Origin: Bordetella parapertussis | GTDB lineage: Bacteria; Pseudomonadota; Gammaproteobacteria; Burkholderiales; Burkholderiaceae_B | Length of the DNA stretch: 16,656 nt | Reading direction: 5' to 3' | Assembly: GCA_945868195.1 (NCBI GenBank) | Contig: CAMBLP010000034.1 | Span: forward strand, 1-16,656 | Shown here: piece after piece, positions 8,613-16,558 of the stretch | Numbering within the stretch: position 1 is the stretch's first letter | How the letters are laid out: every line of letters starts with the position of its first letter | Notes under the pieces: model-generated | Told to the model about the DNA's origin: nothing | Databases searched by the model: none | What the model saw: the letters and a program-made list of their open reading frames with translations, nothing else | Made by a program: the position numbers and the translations under genes

Positions 8613-9388
8613 ACGCGAGCACCTTCGGCAAGCGTACGATCGCAAGCCTCGGCCAACGGCACAACGCGTAGAACCTGATTGGCGTAAAAACACGGCTGCA
8701 ATGGCCTGTCCGAAAGTTCTGTCGCCTCAATCAGGGCGCGCACGGAACCGATAAAATCGTCGGAAAAATTTGCAGTGGCGGTTAGAGGAATATCGACATC
8801 CACAGCCCAGTGCTCTGCTTGAAATCTCCACCCGCTTAATCCAGACCAACGCGCCAATGTTTGTCTGAGATTGACGTCTGTACCTGTCACGGCATAGAAG
8901 GGTTGAGCAGTTGATTTGATGGGCTCAGCTGCGATGGCTAAGGATTGTGGCTTAGTTGGAGGTTGACTTAGGCTCGGGCTAGACGCCACTGTACCAAGCT
9001 GATTTGCTGTAGAAGATGAAATTCGACGCGCTTGCGCTTGTTGATGCGCACCTCGAAAGACAAGCCTTGACCAAGCACCCTCGAGCTTGGCGTAGGGCCC
9101 ATGGCGTTCGTAGGTCACGAGCTGTTCTCCGACCTCTGTCAACCCAAAGATCGCGGGCAATACCTGTCCTGTTTGCCACTGGAGCCACGTATGTGTTGAA
9201 TCTGAAAATACCTGCAGTGGAGCGACGGCTCTATCGCCTGACAAACGCCATGAAAAATCCAGAGCGCCTTTTGGTGTCGCACCAGGATTGTCGTGCGGAC
9301 CCATTCTCCAGCCTGAGGCAGATCCGGCACACGCTTGCAGTAATAAAACAAGCATTAAAAAGGTACTTCCAGTCCATGTCCTTAACAT
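8609..9388 (-). CDS. pilL: PilL-like lipoprotein: VirB9/TrbG-like N-half plus TcpQ-like C-half (259 aa)
   Basis: This is the first gene of the pilus unit. The start gives a lipoprotein signal (MLRTWTGSTFLMLVLLLQAC, lipobox LQAC, Cys20). Residues ~57-121 (PLQVFSDSTHTWLQWQTG, LPAIFGLTEVGEQLVTYERH, GPYAKLEGAWSRLVFRGA) follow the pattern of the C-terminal beta domain of VirB9/TrbG/CagX proteins of type IV secretion. A Ser/Pro/Gln-rich linker (~122-163) follows. Residues ~165-243 (DVNLRQTLARWSGLSGWRF, PLTATANFSDDFIGSVRALI, CFYANQVLRVV) look like the TcpQ/PilL domain of type IVB pilus systems, where the protein helps localise or stabilise the secretin. Gene overlap with pilN (ATGA) supports that role. 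No good ribosome site precedes the ATG, and no promoter can be named with confidence in the 95 bases before it. The domain calls rest on pattern memory. Confidence 0.72.
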   Translation of the reverse strand: MLRTWTGSTFLMLVLLLQACAGSASGWRMGPHDNPGATPKGALDFSWRLSGDRAVAPLQVFSDSTHTWLQWQTGQVLPAIFGLTEVGEQLVTYERHGPYAKLEGAWSRLVFRGAHQQAQARRISSSTANQLGTVASSPSLSQPPTKPQSLAIAAEPIKSTAQPFYAVTGTDVNLRQTLARWSGLSGWRFQAEHWAVDVDIPLTATANFSDDFIGSVRALIEATELSDRPLQPCFYANQVLRVVPLAEACDRTLAEGARV

Positions 9389-9481
9389 TTTTACATCGCA
9401 TTTGTTCGAGGATGGCTATGTTGAGCCCGAACCTGTCGTCCGACAATTGCATGTAGTACGCATGGAGTAAATCAACACCAA

Positions 9482-9510
9482 AGAAAAACGGAGCCTGTAG
9501 GCTCCGTTTT
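9482..9510 (-). terminator. Intrinsic terminator after the ugpB-like gene
   Basis: ACGGAGCC and GGCTCCGT pair perfectly around a TGTA loop (9496-9499); with flanking A:T pairs the stem reaches 11 bp (9485-9495 with 9500-9510). On the minus strand it ends in a run of five T followed by CTTT. It sits 17 bases after the stop codon of the solute-binding protein gene and separates that block from the pil unit. The T-run on the plus strand is also reasonable, but no plus-strand gene needs it. Confidence 0.9.
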
Positions 9511-9527
9511 CTCGTAATAACAGGACT

Positions 9528-10853
9528 TTATTTGCGTTTGGGCTTAGAGGCCGGAGCATCTTGTGACAAAATTTTTGCCTGATCAACCGCTTTGGTCAAC
9601 GCCTCGACAGGCGGCGTTTTGCCAGAAAGTGCAGCATCAAACTCGCGGCTCAAAATCGGTTCGATTTGCGGGTAGTTACGCAACCGGAATCCACGACTAT
9701 TGGGATCTTTGACATTACGCATGCTGTCCACGAGTTGACGTGCACCTGGAATGCGATCGTAAAACGCGGCATCGCCTGTACGGAAGGCAGCATCTGTCAG
9801 CGGCAAAAATCCAGTGCGCTGGTGCCATGCCGAGGCAATGACCGGCTGGGCAAGGAAAGACAGAAATGACATTGTGGCTTTATCTTGGTCCTTGGTGTGT
9901 CCGGAAGTCGCCCAGAGAGCGCCCCCACTCACGTAAGGCGCACCTCGGTTAGGAACAACCTGGTCATAAAAAGGGAGCGGTGCGATGCCATAACTCAGAC
10001 CTTTGGTTTCTTGCATTCTGGCTAAAGCTCCCGAGGTCGTTGTAATCACCGCGCAACGGTTTTCCGCGAACATCGCATCAGCTTCGGCACCATTGCTGTT
10101 GAATGGAAATAAGTCTGAACGCTTCCAACTCACCATGATGGACAAGTGACGCATAAATACGGCATCAAGCAGATTCAGTTGTGCACCGCGCACCTTAGCA
10201 TCTAAACCATTACCGGGGGCGACGTACAAAGCGCCATTAATCGGTGCCATGTTTTCGAGATGGGTCGTGACCTGATGGCTCGTGGCGAAAGGACACTGAT
10301 AGTGCGCCTTATCTCTCAAGAGAAGTAAATGATTTTGCAGTTCGGGCCATGTTCTGGCGGGCTTATTGGAATCTAAACCTGCTTTTTTGTAACCGGCAAC
10401 GTTATAAAACATCACGGGAATTTCAGCCATGTAAGGAAAAGCCATCAGCCGACCTTGTCCGTCACGCATGAAACCCGTTGTTTGTGCCAGAAACCAGTTG
10501 GCATCCTTCATTGGATATTGCTTGAGCAACTGGTGTAAAGGAATGATGTCTTTGTGCTGAGCAATGATTTCTGGCGAACGATTATCAGCGAGTTGGACGA
10601 GATTGGGCTTGCGCTTTTCAGCGACCGCCTTTTCACCTGCTATTCGCAGTGCGTCCTGATTAGGAAAAGCCCTCAAGACAACATTGACATCTTTTTGTTC
10701 ATTGTTGAAACGTCGGGCAATTTTCTCGAACTCTGACTTATGGACCGAGGTCATTGTGTGCCAAACTTCGATATTGACGGGGTTGGCCTGTAAGGGCATC
10801 AGAATTGCACAATATAGACCGAGCACTGCAGCAACACGTTTAAGGAGGATCAC
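9528..10853 (-). CDS. ugpB: UgpB-like periplasmic solute-binding protein (441 aa), no transporter partners nearby
   Basis: Family 1 extracellular binding proteins of this type capture sn-glycerol 3-phosphate or glycerophosphodiesters for an ABC importer. The match to E. coli UgpB is visible along the length: IEVWHTM, AGLDSNKPARTWPEL, the cysteine contexts YQCPFATS and ENRCAVITTTSGALA, GGALWATSG, SAWHQRTGFLPLTDAAF, and FRLRNYPQIEPILSREFDAAL. Size also fits (E. coli 438 residues). I start it at GTG 10853: AGGA lies 8 bases upstream and the result is a compact signal peptide (MILLKRVAAVLGLYCAILMP, cleavage likely after LQA). A longer frame to ATG 10910 exists and overlaps the previous gene's stop, but it has no ribosome site. 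No ugpA, ugpE or ugpC is present here, so the partner permease must be elsewhere, and the exact ligand is unproven. The Lys-rich tail (SKPKRK) is a small oddity. Confidence 0.85.
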   Translation of the reverse strand: MILLKRVAAVLGLYCAILMPLQANPVNIEVWHTMTSVHKSEFEKIARRFNNEQKDVNVVLRAFPNQDALRIAGEKAVAEKRKPNLVQLADNRSPEIIAQHKDIIPLHQLLKQYPMKDANWFLAQTTGFMRDGQGRLMAFPYMAEIPVMFYNVAGYKKAGLDSNKPARTWPELQNHLLLLRDKAHYQCPFATSHQVTTHLENMAPINGALYVAPGNGLDAKVRGAQLNLLDAVFMRHLSIMVSWKRSDLFPFNSNGAEADAMFAENRCAVITTTSGALARMQETKGLSYGIAPLPFYDQVVPNRGAPYVSGGALWATSGHTKDQDKATMSFLSFLAQPVIASAWHQRTGFLPLTDAAFRTGDAAFYDRIPGARQLVDSMRNVKDPNSRGFRLRNYPQIEPILSREFDAALSGKTPPVEALTKAVDQAKILSQDAPASKPKRK

Positions 10854-10861
10854 GCTGAAAA

Positions 10862-10865
10862 TCCT
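10862..10865 (-). promoter_or_regulatory. Ribosome binding site that selects the GTG start of the UgpB-like gene
   Basis: AGGA on the minus strand lies 8 bases before the GTG at 10853. No comparable motif precedes the ATG at 10910. Confidence 0.5.
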
Positions 10866-10909
10866 ATGGATAGAATTGAATGACACAAGGCCTTTGTGCA
10901 AGGTACTCA

Positions 10910-11953
10910 TTATTTTACTGCGGCAATATCTGCTTCGGAGGTAAAAGCATCGGCAAAGAACGCTTCGTCAGGTAAAGAGCACTGCGTGACAAACTCGCGT
11001 CGGGCGGACTCTACAACGATCGGGGCTCCGCATGCGTAAACCTGATGGTCCATCAGACTTGGAAAGTCTTCCATGACGGCCCGGTGAACAAACCCTGTCC
11101 GTCCGGTCCATCCGTCTTCGGGCAGCGCATCGGAAACGACCGGAATGAACTTGAAGTTTGGCAACGTTTTTGTCCAGTGCTGCGCAAGCTCGCTCATATA
11201 GAGATCAGCCGGACGTCTTCCACCCCAATACAGAGTGACCGGACGCTGGATGTTTTGGTGCGCCATATGTTCGACGATCGCTTTAATGGGTGCAAAGCCT
11301 GTTCCACTGGCCAACATCACGATGGGTAAGTCGCTGTCTTCACGTAAGAAAAAAGAACCAAAAGGCCCCTCTACACGCAAAATTTCACGCTCTTTCATTT
11401 GGGTTGCGCCGGCACCAAACACATGATCCGTGAATAAACCGCCCGGCAGATGACGGATATGCAACTCAAGCGCAGTCGCATCATGAGGAGGATTTGCCAT
11501 TGAGTAGCTACGTCGCTTGCCATCTTTTAGGATGATTTCAACGTATTGACCCGCATAAAAGCGAAAGCTCTCGGTCGCCGGCAATTGTAATTTCAACAAT
11601 GCGACATCCACCGCCGGGCGCTCTATCGAGGTCACGCGCGAGGGTAATTTACGAATCTGAATATCCGAGGCCAGACGAATTTCTCGGGATTCGATCACGA
11701 GATCAGAGCTGGCACGCGCCTGACACAGCAAGGTAAAGCCCTCGTGAATTTCTTCGGGCGTCAAAATCTGAGCGGCGCTATTGCCGCCCTCGACGGTCCC
11801 CGATACCACGCGCGCCTTGCAAGTCGAGCAGGCTCCACTGCGGCAGCTATAGGGCAACAAAATGCCCGCAGCGAGTGCGGCATCCAAGACGCTTTTATCG
11901 GGATCCGCAGGGAACTGATGCAGACTGGGTTGAACGGTGACTTGGAACGACAT
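10910..11953 (-). CDS. 2Fe-2S ferredoxin / FAD / NAD(P)H oxidoreductase (AscD-like, 347 aa)
   Basis: This is a one-chain electron-transfer flavoprotein that passes electrons from NAD(P)H through FAD to an iron-sulphur centre. Order of parts: plant-type ferredoxin domain (residues ~1-95) with cluster ligands Cys37, Cys42, Cys45 (YSCRSGACSTCKARVVSG) and Cys77 (TLLCQA); FAD-binding barrel (~100-200) with YAGQYVEI, RSYSMAN and GGLFTDHVF; and NAD-binding domain (~205-340) with MLASGTGFAPIKAIVEHM and VYACGAPIVVESAR. Such proteins are commonly annotated as CDP-6-deoxy-delta-3,4-glucoseen reductase, but no dideoxysugar genes accompany it, so its natural acceptor is unknown; an oxygenase or other redox partner is possible. 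The ATG at 11953 has AGGT 8 bases upstream. It lies 48 bases after parC without an obvious terminator, so cotranscription is possible. Confidence 0.88.
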   Translation of the reverse strand: MSFQVTVQPSLHQFPADPDKSVLDAALAAGILLPYSCRSGACSTCKARVVSGTVEGGNSAAQILTPEEIHEGFTLLCQARASSDLVIESREIRLASDIQIRKLPSRVTSIERPAVDVALLKLQLPATESFRFYAGQYVEIILKDGKRRSYSMANPPHDATALELHIRHLPGGLFTDHVFGAGATQMKEREILRVEGPFGSFFLREDSDLPIVMLASGTGFAPIKAIVEHMAHQNIQRPVTLYWGGRRPADLYMSELAQHWTKTLPNFKFIPVVSDALPEDGWTGRTGFVHRAVMEDFPSLMDHQVYACGAPIVVESARREFVTQCSLPDEAFFADAFTSEADIAAVK

Positions 11954-12001
11954 GGCAGTACCTAAAAAAGGGCGTGAATCGTGATGTGCAGCATTTTATC
12001 T

Positions 12002-14311
12002 TTAAAGTACTGGCGACAGGATCGGTTCTTTGGAACGAATATCGAGCAGCCTGCCTTTACGCGCGCGCTTGGAAACATAGATTTCAAGCAAGGCACCACT
12101 GAGGATATCTTGGACCTGCTTTGTCCTGTAGGTGCCGGTGACTCGCAAGCCGGCTTTGGATACAGGCACGGTCTGCGACAACACATCAGGCGCATCGATT
12201 CCCATCAAAATAGTGCCGCGCCCGCCGGAAGCAAGGCTCTTAACCTCGTCTAAGGCAATCACCAGCAGCTTTCCGCGCGATGTCAAAAATGCGACGTGTG
12301 TCGCGTGAGCAAAAAGCGGGACAGGACGTAACAAACGGTCTTTTTCCTCGAGCGTGATAAATTGCTTGCCCGCGCGTTGACGGCTGGTCATGTCGGAGAG
12401 TTTGGTCGAAAAACCAAAGCCTTGGCGTGTACTGAGCAGCCATTTGCTGTCCGCTGCGGCAGCGATCATATGCTCAATATGCGAACCGGGCTCGAGATCA
12501 ATCATCGAGGTCACAGGCGCGCCATCACCACGCGCCGAGGGCAGTCCAGAGACGGCTACGCTGTAAACACGACCGTTATCGCCGAAAGCAATCAATGCGT
12601 CAGTGCTACGACACTCAAACACGCCATAAGGACCGTCACCCGCTTTGAAGTTGAATTGCGCAACGTCATGACCGTGCCCCTGACGAGAGCGCAACCAACC
12701 TTTCTGGGACACAATCACTGTGACAGGCTCATCAAGAACACGCACTTCTTTGACTGCGCGCTCGGCGACCTCGATGAGGGTCCGACGTTCATCGCCGTAG
12801 AGTTTCGAGTCGGCTTCGATTTCTTTGATAACGAGCTTTTTGAGGGCCGTAGGCTGTTCAATCAGCTCTTGCAGCTTTTGCTGCTCGGCTTGCTTTTCTG
12901 CCAACTCTTGTTCAATTTTGAAACCTTCGAGTCGCGCGAGCTGACGAAGACGCATGTCAAGAATGTCGTCGGCCTGACGCTCACTTAATTTAAAACGCAC
13001 CATCAAAGCGGGACGAGGTTCGTCGGATTCACGAATGGTTTGGATGACTTCATCCACATTCAGATACACCAACATTCGCCCTTCGAGCACATGAATGCGA
13101 TCGGTGATCTTGTCAAAACGGTAGCGCGTACGACGAAGGACCGTGTTGGTGCGAAAGCCAATCCACTCCATTAACACATCGCGCAGCCCCTTCTGTCGGG
13201 GTCTGTGATCCGTCCCAATACAAACCAGATTCATGGCAACACTTGTTTCCATGCTGGTCACCGCCAACAAAGTCGTGACAAACTCTTCACGATCAATTTT
13301 TGAGGTTTTAGGCTCAAACACAAGGCGCACAGCTGCGTCTTTGCCGGACTCATCGCGCACAGCATCCAGCAAAGCGAGCATTTGAGCTTTGGTCTGCTGC
13401 TGCTCGGGTGTCAGTGCTTTTTTACCAGCCTTGACCTTAGGATTGGTCAACTCCTCAATTTCTTCAAGTACTTTTTGGCAAGAGGCGCCAGGTGGCAACT
13501 CGTGCACAACCAGTTGCCACTGACCACGTGCCATTTCCTCGAACTGCCAGCGGGCGCGCGCTTTGAGCGAGCCGCGTCCAGTTTGATAAATCTGCGCGAT
13601 TTCTGCGGGCGCTGTGATGATCTGGCCACCACCGGCAAAATCGGGCCCTGGAACCATTTGATAAAGATCCGCATCGGCAAGCGTAGGGTTTTTAATTAGC
13701 GCGACGCATGCCCCAGCGATTTCGCGCAAATTGTGTGCGGGGATTTCAGTTGCCATGCCGACCGCAATACCCGAAGCACCATTGAGCAACATAACGGGTA
13801 AGCGTGCCGGAAGCATGGAAGGCTCTTGGTGGCTACCATCGTAATTAGGGATGAAATCAACAGTACCTTCGTCGAGCTCGTCGAGCAACAAACGTGCAAA
13901 AGGCGTTAGCCGTGCCTCCGTATAGCGCATGGCTGCCGCATTGTCGCCATCTCTGGAACCAAAGTTACCTTGCCCGTCAATGAGGGGATAGCGCAAGGAA
14001 AACTGCTGCGCCATTCTGACCAAGGCGTCATACGCTGCCTGGTCACCGTGCGGGTGGTATTTACCCAATACATCGCCCACGACGCGGGCGGATTTCACGG
14101 GTTTTGCACCCGATTGCAAACCCATGGCCTGCATTGCGTACAGAATCCTGCGCTGAACAGGCTTTTGCCCATCGCCGACGTCAGGCAGCGCGCGCCCACG
14201 CACGACAGACACTGCGTAATCGAGGTAGGCCTGTTCAGCGTACAAGCCAAGGGTCAAGGATGCATCGGCATCGCTTAGGTCAAACAAACCAGGTTGGGAA
14301 CCGTCAGTCAT
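12002..14311 (-). CDS. parC: DNA topoisomerase IV subunit A (769 aa)
   Basis: This is the breakage-reunion subunit of topoisomerase IV, which unlinks daughter chromosomes with ParE. The catalytic tyrosine is Tyr130 in [10 protein letters not shown]. The N-terminal winged-helix and tower signature is clear ([89 protein letters not shown]), followed by a long coiled-coil ([20 protein letters not shown]) and a C-terminal domain with blade-like repeats (~500-769). Only a short acidic, hydrophobic stretch precedes the core. The residue equivalent to E. coli Ser80, in the quinolone-resistance region, is Gln91, and Glu84 is replaced by Asp95. The ATG follows the parE stop directly (TAAATG), so the two subunits are probably made in step. 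The absence of the GyrA-box QRRGGKG pattern in the C-terminal domain, together with the parE partner, supports ParC over GyrA. Confidence 0.96.
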   Translation of the reverse strand: MTDGSQPGLFDLSDADASLTLGLYAEQAYLDYAVSVVRGRALPDVGDGQKPVQRRILYAMQAMGLQSGAKPVKSARVVGDVLGKYHPHGDQAAYDALVRMAQQFSLRYPLIDGQGNFGSRDGDNAAAMRYTEARLTPFARLLLDELDEGTVDFIPNYDGSHQEPSMLPARLPVMLLNGASGIAVGMATEIPAHNLREIAGACVALIKNPTLADADLYQMVPGPDFAGGGQIITAPAEIAQIYQTGRGSLKARARWQFEEMARGQWQLVVHELPPGASCQKVLEEIEELTNPKVKAGKKALTPEQQQTKAQMLALLDAVRDESGKDAAVRLVFEPKTSKIDREEFVTTLLAVTSMETSVAMNLVCIGTDHRPRQKGLRDVLMEWIGFRTNTVLRRTRYRFDKITDRIHVLEGRMLVYLNVDEVIQTIRESDEPRPALMVRFKLSERQADDILDMRLRQLARLEGFKIEQELAEKQAEQQKLQELIEQPTALKKLVIKEIEADSKLYGDERRTLIEVAERAVKEVRVLDEPVTVIVSQKGWLRSRQGHGHDVAQFNFKAGDGPYGVFECRSTDALIAFGDNGRVYSVAVSGLPSARGDGAPVTSMIDLEPGSHIEHMIAAAADSKWLLSTRQGFGFSTKLSDMTSRQRAGKQFITLEEKDRLLRPVPLFAHATHVAFLTSRGKLLVIALDEVKSLASGGRGTILMGIDAPDVLSQTVPVSKAGLRVTGTYRTKQVQDILSGALLEIYVSKRARKGRLLDIRSKEPILSPVL

Positions 14312-16273
14312 TTAGATATCAACCTCTGCGAGATTGCCTTTTTCTTCAAGCCAAGTGCGACGGGCGCCGGACTCGCCTTTACCCATCAACATGTCAAACA
14401 TTTGTGTCGTTGCGGTCTGATCGAGCACACCGTAACCGACCGGCAACATTCGCCGAGTGTCGGGATTCATTGTGGTTTCCCACAATTGAGTTGGACTCAT
14501 TTCACCGAGGCCTTTAAAGCGACTGATATCCCAGGAACCTTCGCGCACCCCTTCTTTACGGAGCTTGTCCTGCACGGCGTCGAGCTCCCCCGTATCCAGA
14601 CAATAGACCTTGCGAGCGGGTCGCTTGCCCAAAGCCGGCACATCCACGCGAAAGAGCGGGGGTCGCGCGACAAACACATGACCGAGCTCGACTAAGCGCG
14701 GGAAATGTTTATAAAAGAGTGTCAGCAACAGCACCTGGATATGAGAGCCATCAACGTCCGCATCAGAGAGGATGCAGACGCGCCCGTAGCGCAAGCCAGA
14801 AAGATCTGGCGTGTCATTGGGGCCATGAGGATCAACACCAATCGCCACAGCGATATCGTGAATTTCGTTATTGGCGAACAAGCGATCCCGATCGACCTCC
14901 CAGGAATTTAAGACTTTACCGCGCAAAGGCAGAATGGCTTGAAACTCTTTGTCACGTCCCATTTTGGCGGAGCCCCCTGCGGAGTCGCCCTCAACGAGAA
15001 AGACTTCGGTACGGGCTGTATCAGAGGACTCACAATCGGTCAGCTTGCCTGGCAGTACCGCCACGCCTGAACTCTTGCGCTTTTCGACCTTTTGGGCCGA
15101 ACGCGCGCGGGCCTGCGCCTGACGGATCGCCAACTCAGCAAGTTTTTTTCCATACTCAACGTGGCTATTGAGCCACAAGTCCAGAGAAGTACGCACAAAG
15201 CCGCCGACTAAACGCACCGCATCCCGACTGTTGAGCCGTTCTTTGATCTGTCCCTGAAACTGAGGATCAAGAACTTTGGCGGACAACACGAAACTGGTGC
15301 GGGCAAACACATCCTCGGGCAGTAGTTTGACGCCTTTGGGTAACAAGCTATGCAACTCGGCGAACCCTTTGACGGCCGCGAACAGGCCTTCGCGTAGGCC
15401 CGACTCATGCGTACCACCCGCTGGCGTGGGAATGAGGTTGACGTAGGACTCGCGCACCACATTGCCCTCGTCGGCCCAGGCGACCACCCATTGAGCCCCC
15501 TCACCCTCGGCGAAACTTTCATGGTCGGCTAAGGCAAACTGCTCTCCCCCGAACAGCGGAACACGCAACTCTAAACCCTGGAGCGCCTCGGTCAGATAAC
15601 CCGCGAGACCGTCTTGGTATTGCCAGGTCCGCGTCTCTCCCGTTTTTTCGTTCAGATAGGTGACTTTGACTCCCGCCATCAACACTGCTTTGCTGCGAAG
15701 CAAATGCATGAGCTCATGCGTCGGGATGGCTGCAGAGTCAAAAAATGTAGCATCCGGCCAGACTCTGACTCGGGTACCTGACTTTTTACGGGCAAGCTCT
15801 GGAACGACTTTGAGTGGCTCTGCGACATCGCCATTGGCAAACGCCATGCGGTAGGCGGTACCTTCACGCCACACCACAAGCTCTAGACGCTTGGACAACG
15901 CATTGGTGACCGAGACGCCCACGCCATGCAATCCGCCCGAGAAAGCATAAGCTCCGCCACCCTTCTTATCGAATTTTCCTCCCGCATGCAGTCTCGTAAA
16001 GACAAGCTCGACGACGGGTGCTTTTTCCTCAGGATGCAGCCCAACAGGAATACCGCGTCCATCGTCTTCGACCGTGATGCTGCCATCTGTTTGCATTGTG
16101 ACTTGAATATGCTTACCAAATCCTGCAAGTGCTTCGTCGGCTGCGTTATCAATCACCTCCTGAATGATATGAAGGGGATTTTCCGTTCGGGTATACATGC
16201 CAGGACGTTGGCGTACCGGCTCAAGCCCTTTTAGGACGCGGATGGATGATTCGTTGTAGGACTTTGTACTCAA
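14312..16273 (-). CDS. parE: DNA topoisomerase IV subunit B (653 aa)
   Basis: This is the ATPase subunit of topoisomerase IV, paired with ParC. From the proposed TTG start: GLEPVRQRPGMYTRT, the catalytic Glu39 and Asn43 of the GHKL fold (QEVIDNAADEALAG), EDDGRGIPVG, and the ATP lid GGLHGVGVSVTNALS. The transducer domain follows. The TOPRIM part has EVFLVEGDSAGGSAKMGRD, LPLRGKVLNSWEVDRD and ILSDADVDGSHIQVLLLTLF, and RFKGLGEMSPTQLWETTMNP is near the end. No GyrB-type insert is seen in the TOPRIM part. I start it at TTG 16273 because GGGG lies 5 bases upstream and the N-terminus then agrees with the family (LSTKSYNESSIRVLKGLEPV). A TTG at 16324 in the same frame adds 17 unlikely residues. Use of TTG may lower the translation rate. 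Confidence 0.95.
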   Translation of the reverse strand: MSTKSYNESSIRVLKGLEPVRQRPGMYTRTENPLHIIQEVIDNAADEALAGFGKHIQVTMQTDGSITVEDDGRGIPVGLHPEEKAPVVELVFTRLHAGGKFDKKGGGAYAFSGGLHGVGVSVTNALSKRLELVVWREGTAYRMAFANGDVAEPLKVVPELARKKSGTRVRVWPDATFFDSAAIPTHELMHLLRSKAVLMAGVKVTYLNEKTGETRTWQYQDGLAGYLTEALQGLELRVPLFGGEQFALADHESFAEGEGAQWVVAWADEGNVVRESYVNLIPTPAGGTHESGLREGLFAAVKGFAELHSLLPKGVKLLPEDVFARTSFVLSAKVLDPQFQGQIKERLNSRDAVRLVGGFVRTSLDLWLNSHVEYGKKLAELAIRQAQARARSAQKVEKRKSSGVAVLPGKLTDCESSDTARTEVFLVEGDSAGGSAKMGRDKEFQAILPLRGKVLNSWEVDRDRLFANNEIHDIAVAIGVDPHGPNDTPDLSGLRYGRVCILSDADVDGSHIQVLLLTLFYKHFPRLVELGHVFVARPPLFRVDVPALGKRPARKVYCLDTGELDAVQDKLRKEGVREGSWDISRFKGLGEMSPTQLWETTMNPDTRRMLPVGYGVLDQTATTQMFDMLMGKGESGARRTWLEEKGNLAEVDI

Positions 16274-16274
16274 G

Positions 16275-16297
16275 TTATCCCCAAGATCTGTGGAAAA
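16275..16297. promoter_or_regulatory. Two DnaA-box-like sites just before parE
   Basis: TTATCCCCA (16275-16283, plus strand, one mismatch to TTATCCACA) and TTTTCCACA (16289-16297, minus strand, fits TTWTNCACA) are separated by 5 bases around AGATCT. They overlap the ribosome site of parE. Such short matches occur by chance, so this is a weak call. Confidence 0.2.
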
Positions 16298-16327
16298 GAT
16301 CGCCCATTTTACGGAAATTGGCAATCG

Positions 16328-16384
16328 GGGTGCGGCAAGCCCTTATCTGATCAATAAATGAGCAGATAAGAGCTTGCCGCACCC
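16328..16384. repeat. Large near-perfect inverted repeat between parE and trxA
   Basis: Arms at 16328-16349 and 16363-16384 pair at 21 of 22 positions (one C-A mismatch at arm position 14), with a 13-base loop. The outer 12 bp are GC-rich (GGGTGCGGCAAG) and the inner part reads CTTATCTG against CAGATAAG. Neither strand carries a T-run after the stem, and parE and trxA are divergent, so a terminator is not expected here. A repetitive palindromic element, a leader structure or a binding site are the options. The rest of the gap (16385-16558) shows no other structure or promoter I can support. Confidence 0.9.
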
Positions 16385-16558
16385 GGTTTAAAAATGCCCA
16401 CTTCGTTGAAAAGTGACGCTAGAGTTCATCAGAAGGGTTCAAATTGTGCTTTAATGAATAAACGCAGTTGTAAAGCCTTGTTGCAGGTTATTTAAATCAA
16501 CGAACGGGCTCGTCTGAGATTCTTACAGACCTATCACTGAAATACCCTAGAGAAAATC

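Noticed and set aside
8613..8693. Upstream extension of the pilN frame by 27 codons
   Set aside because: It would bury the lipoprotein signal behind a Cys/Arg-rich tail and overlap pilL by 85 bases; the ATG at 8612 with ATGA overlap is better.
9389..9481. Candidate promoters for the pil operon (for example TTGTCG with CAACAT)
   Set aside because: Matches to the sigma-70 boxes are only three or four of six positions each; several equally poor alternatives exist, so none is listed.
10854..10910. Upstream start (ATG 10910) for the UgpB-like gene, with TAATG overlap
   Set aside because: There is no ribosome site and it adds 19 residues before a signal peptide; the GTG at 10853 has AGGA at a good distance and gives the family's usual length.
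12362..12988. Open frame of 208 codons on the plus strand
   Set aside because: It lies fully antisense to parC, whose protein is unmistakable; the translation has no recognisable domain and no good ribosome site.
14104..14695. Overlapping plus-strand open frames of 133 and 137 codons
   Set aside because: They are antisense shadows of the parC start and parE end; composition is Arg/His/Gln-rich and shows no family signature.
16275..16307. Ten-codon minus-strand frame (MGDLFHRSWG) that ends one base before the parE start codon
   Set aside because: The position suggests a coupled leader peptide, but it has no ribosome site of its own and could easily arise by chance.
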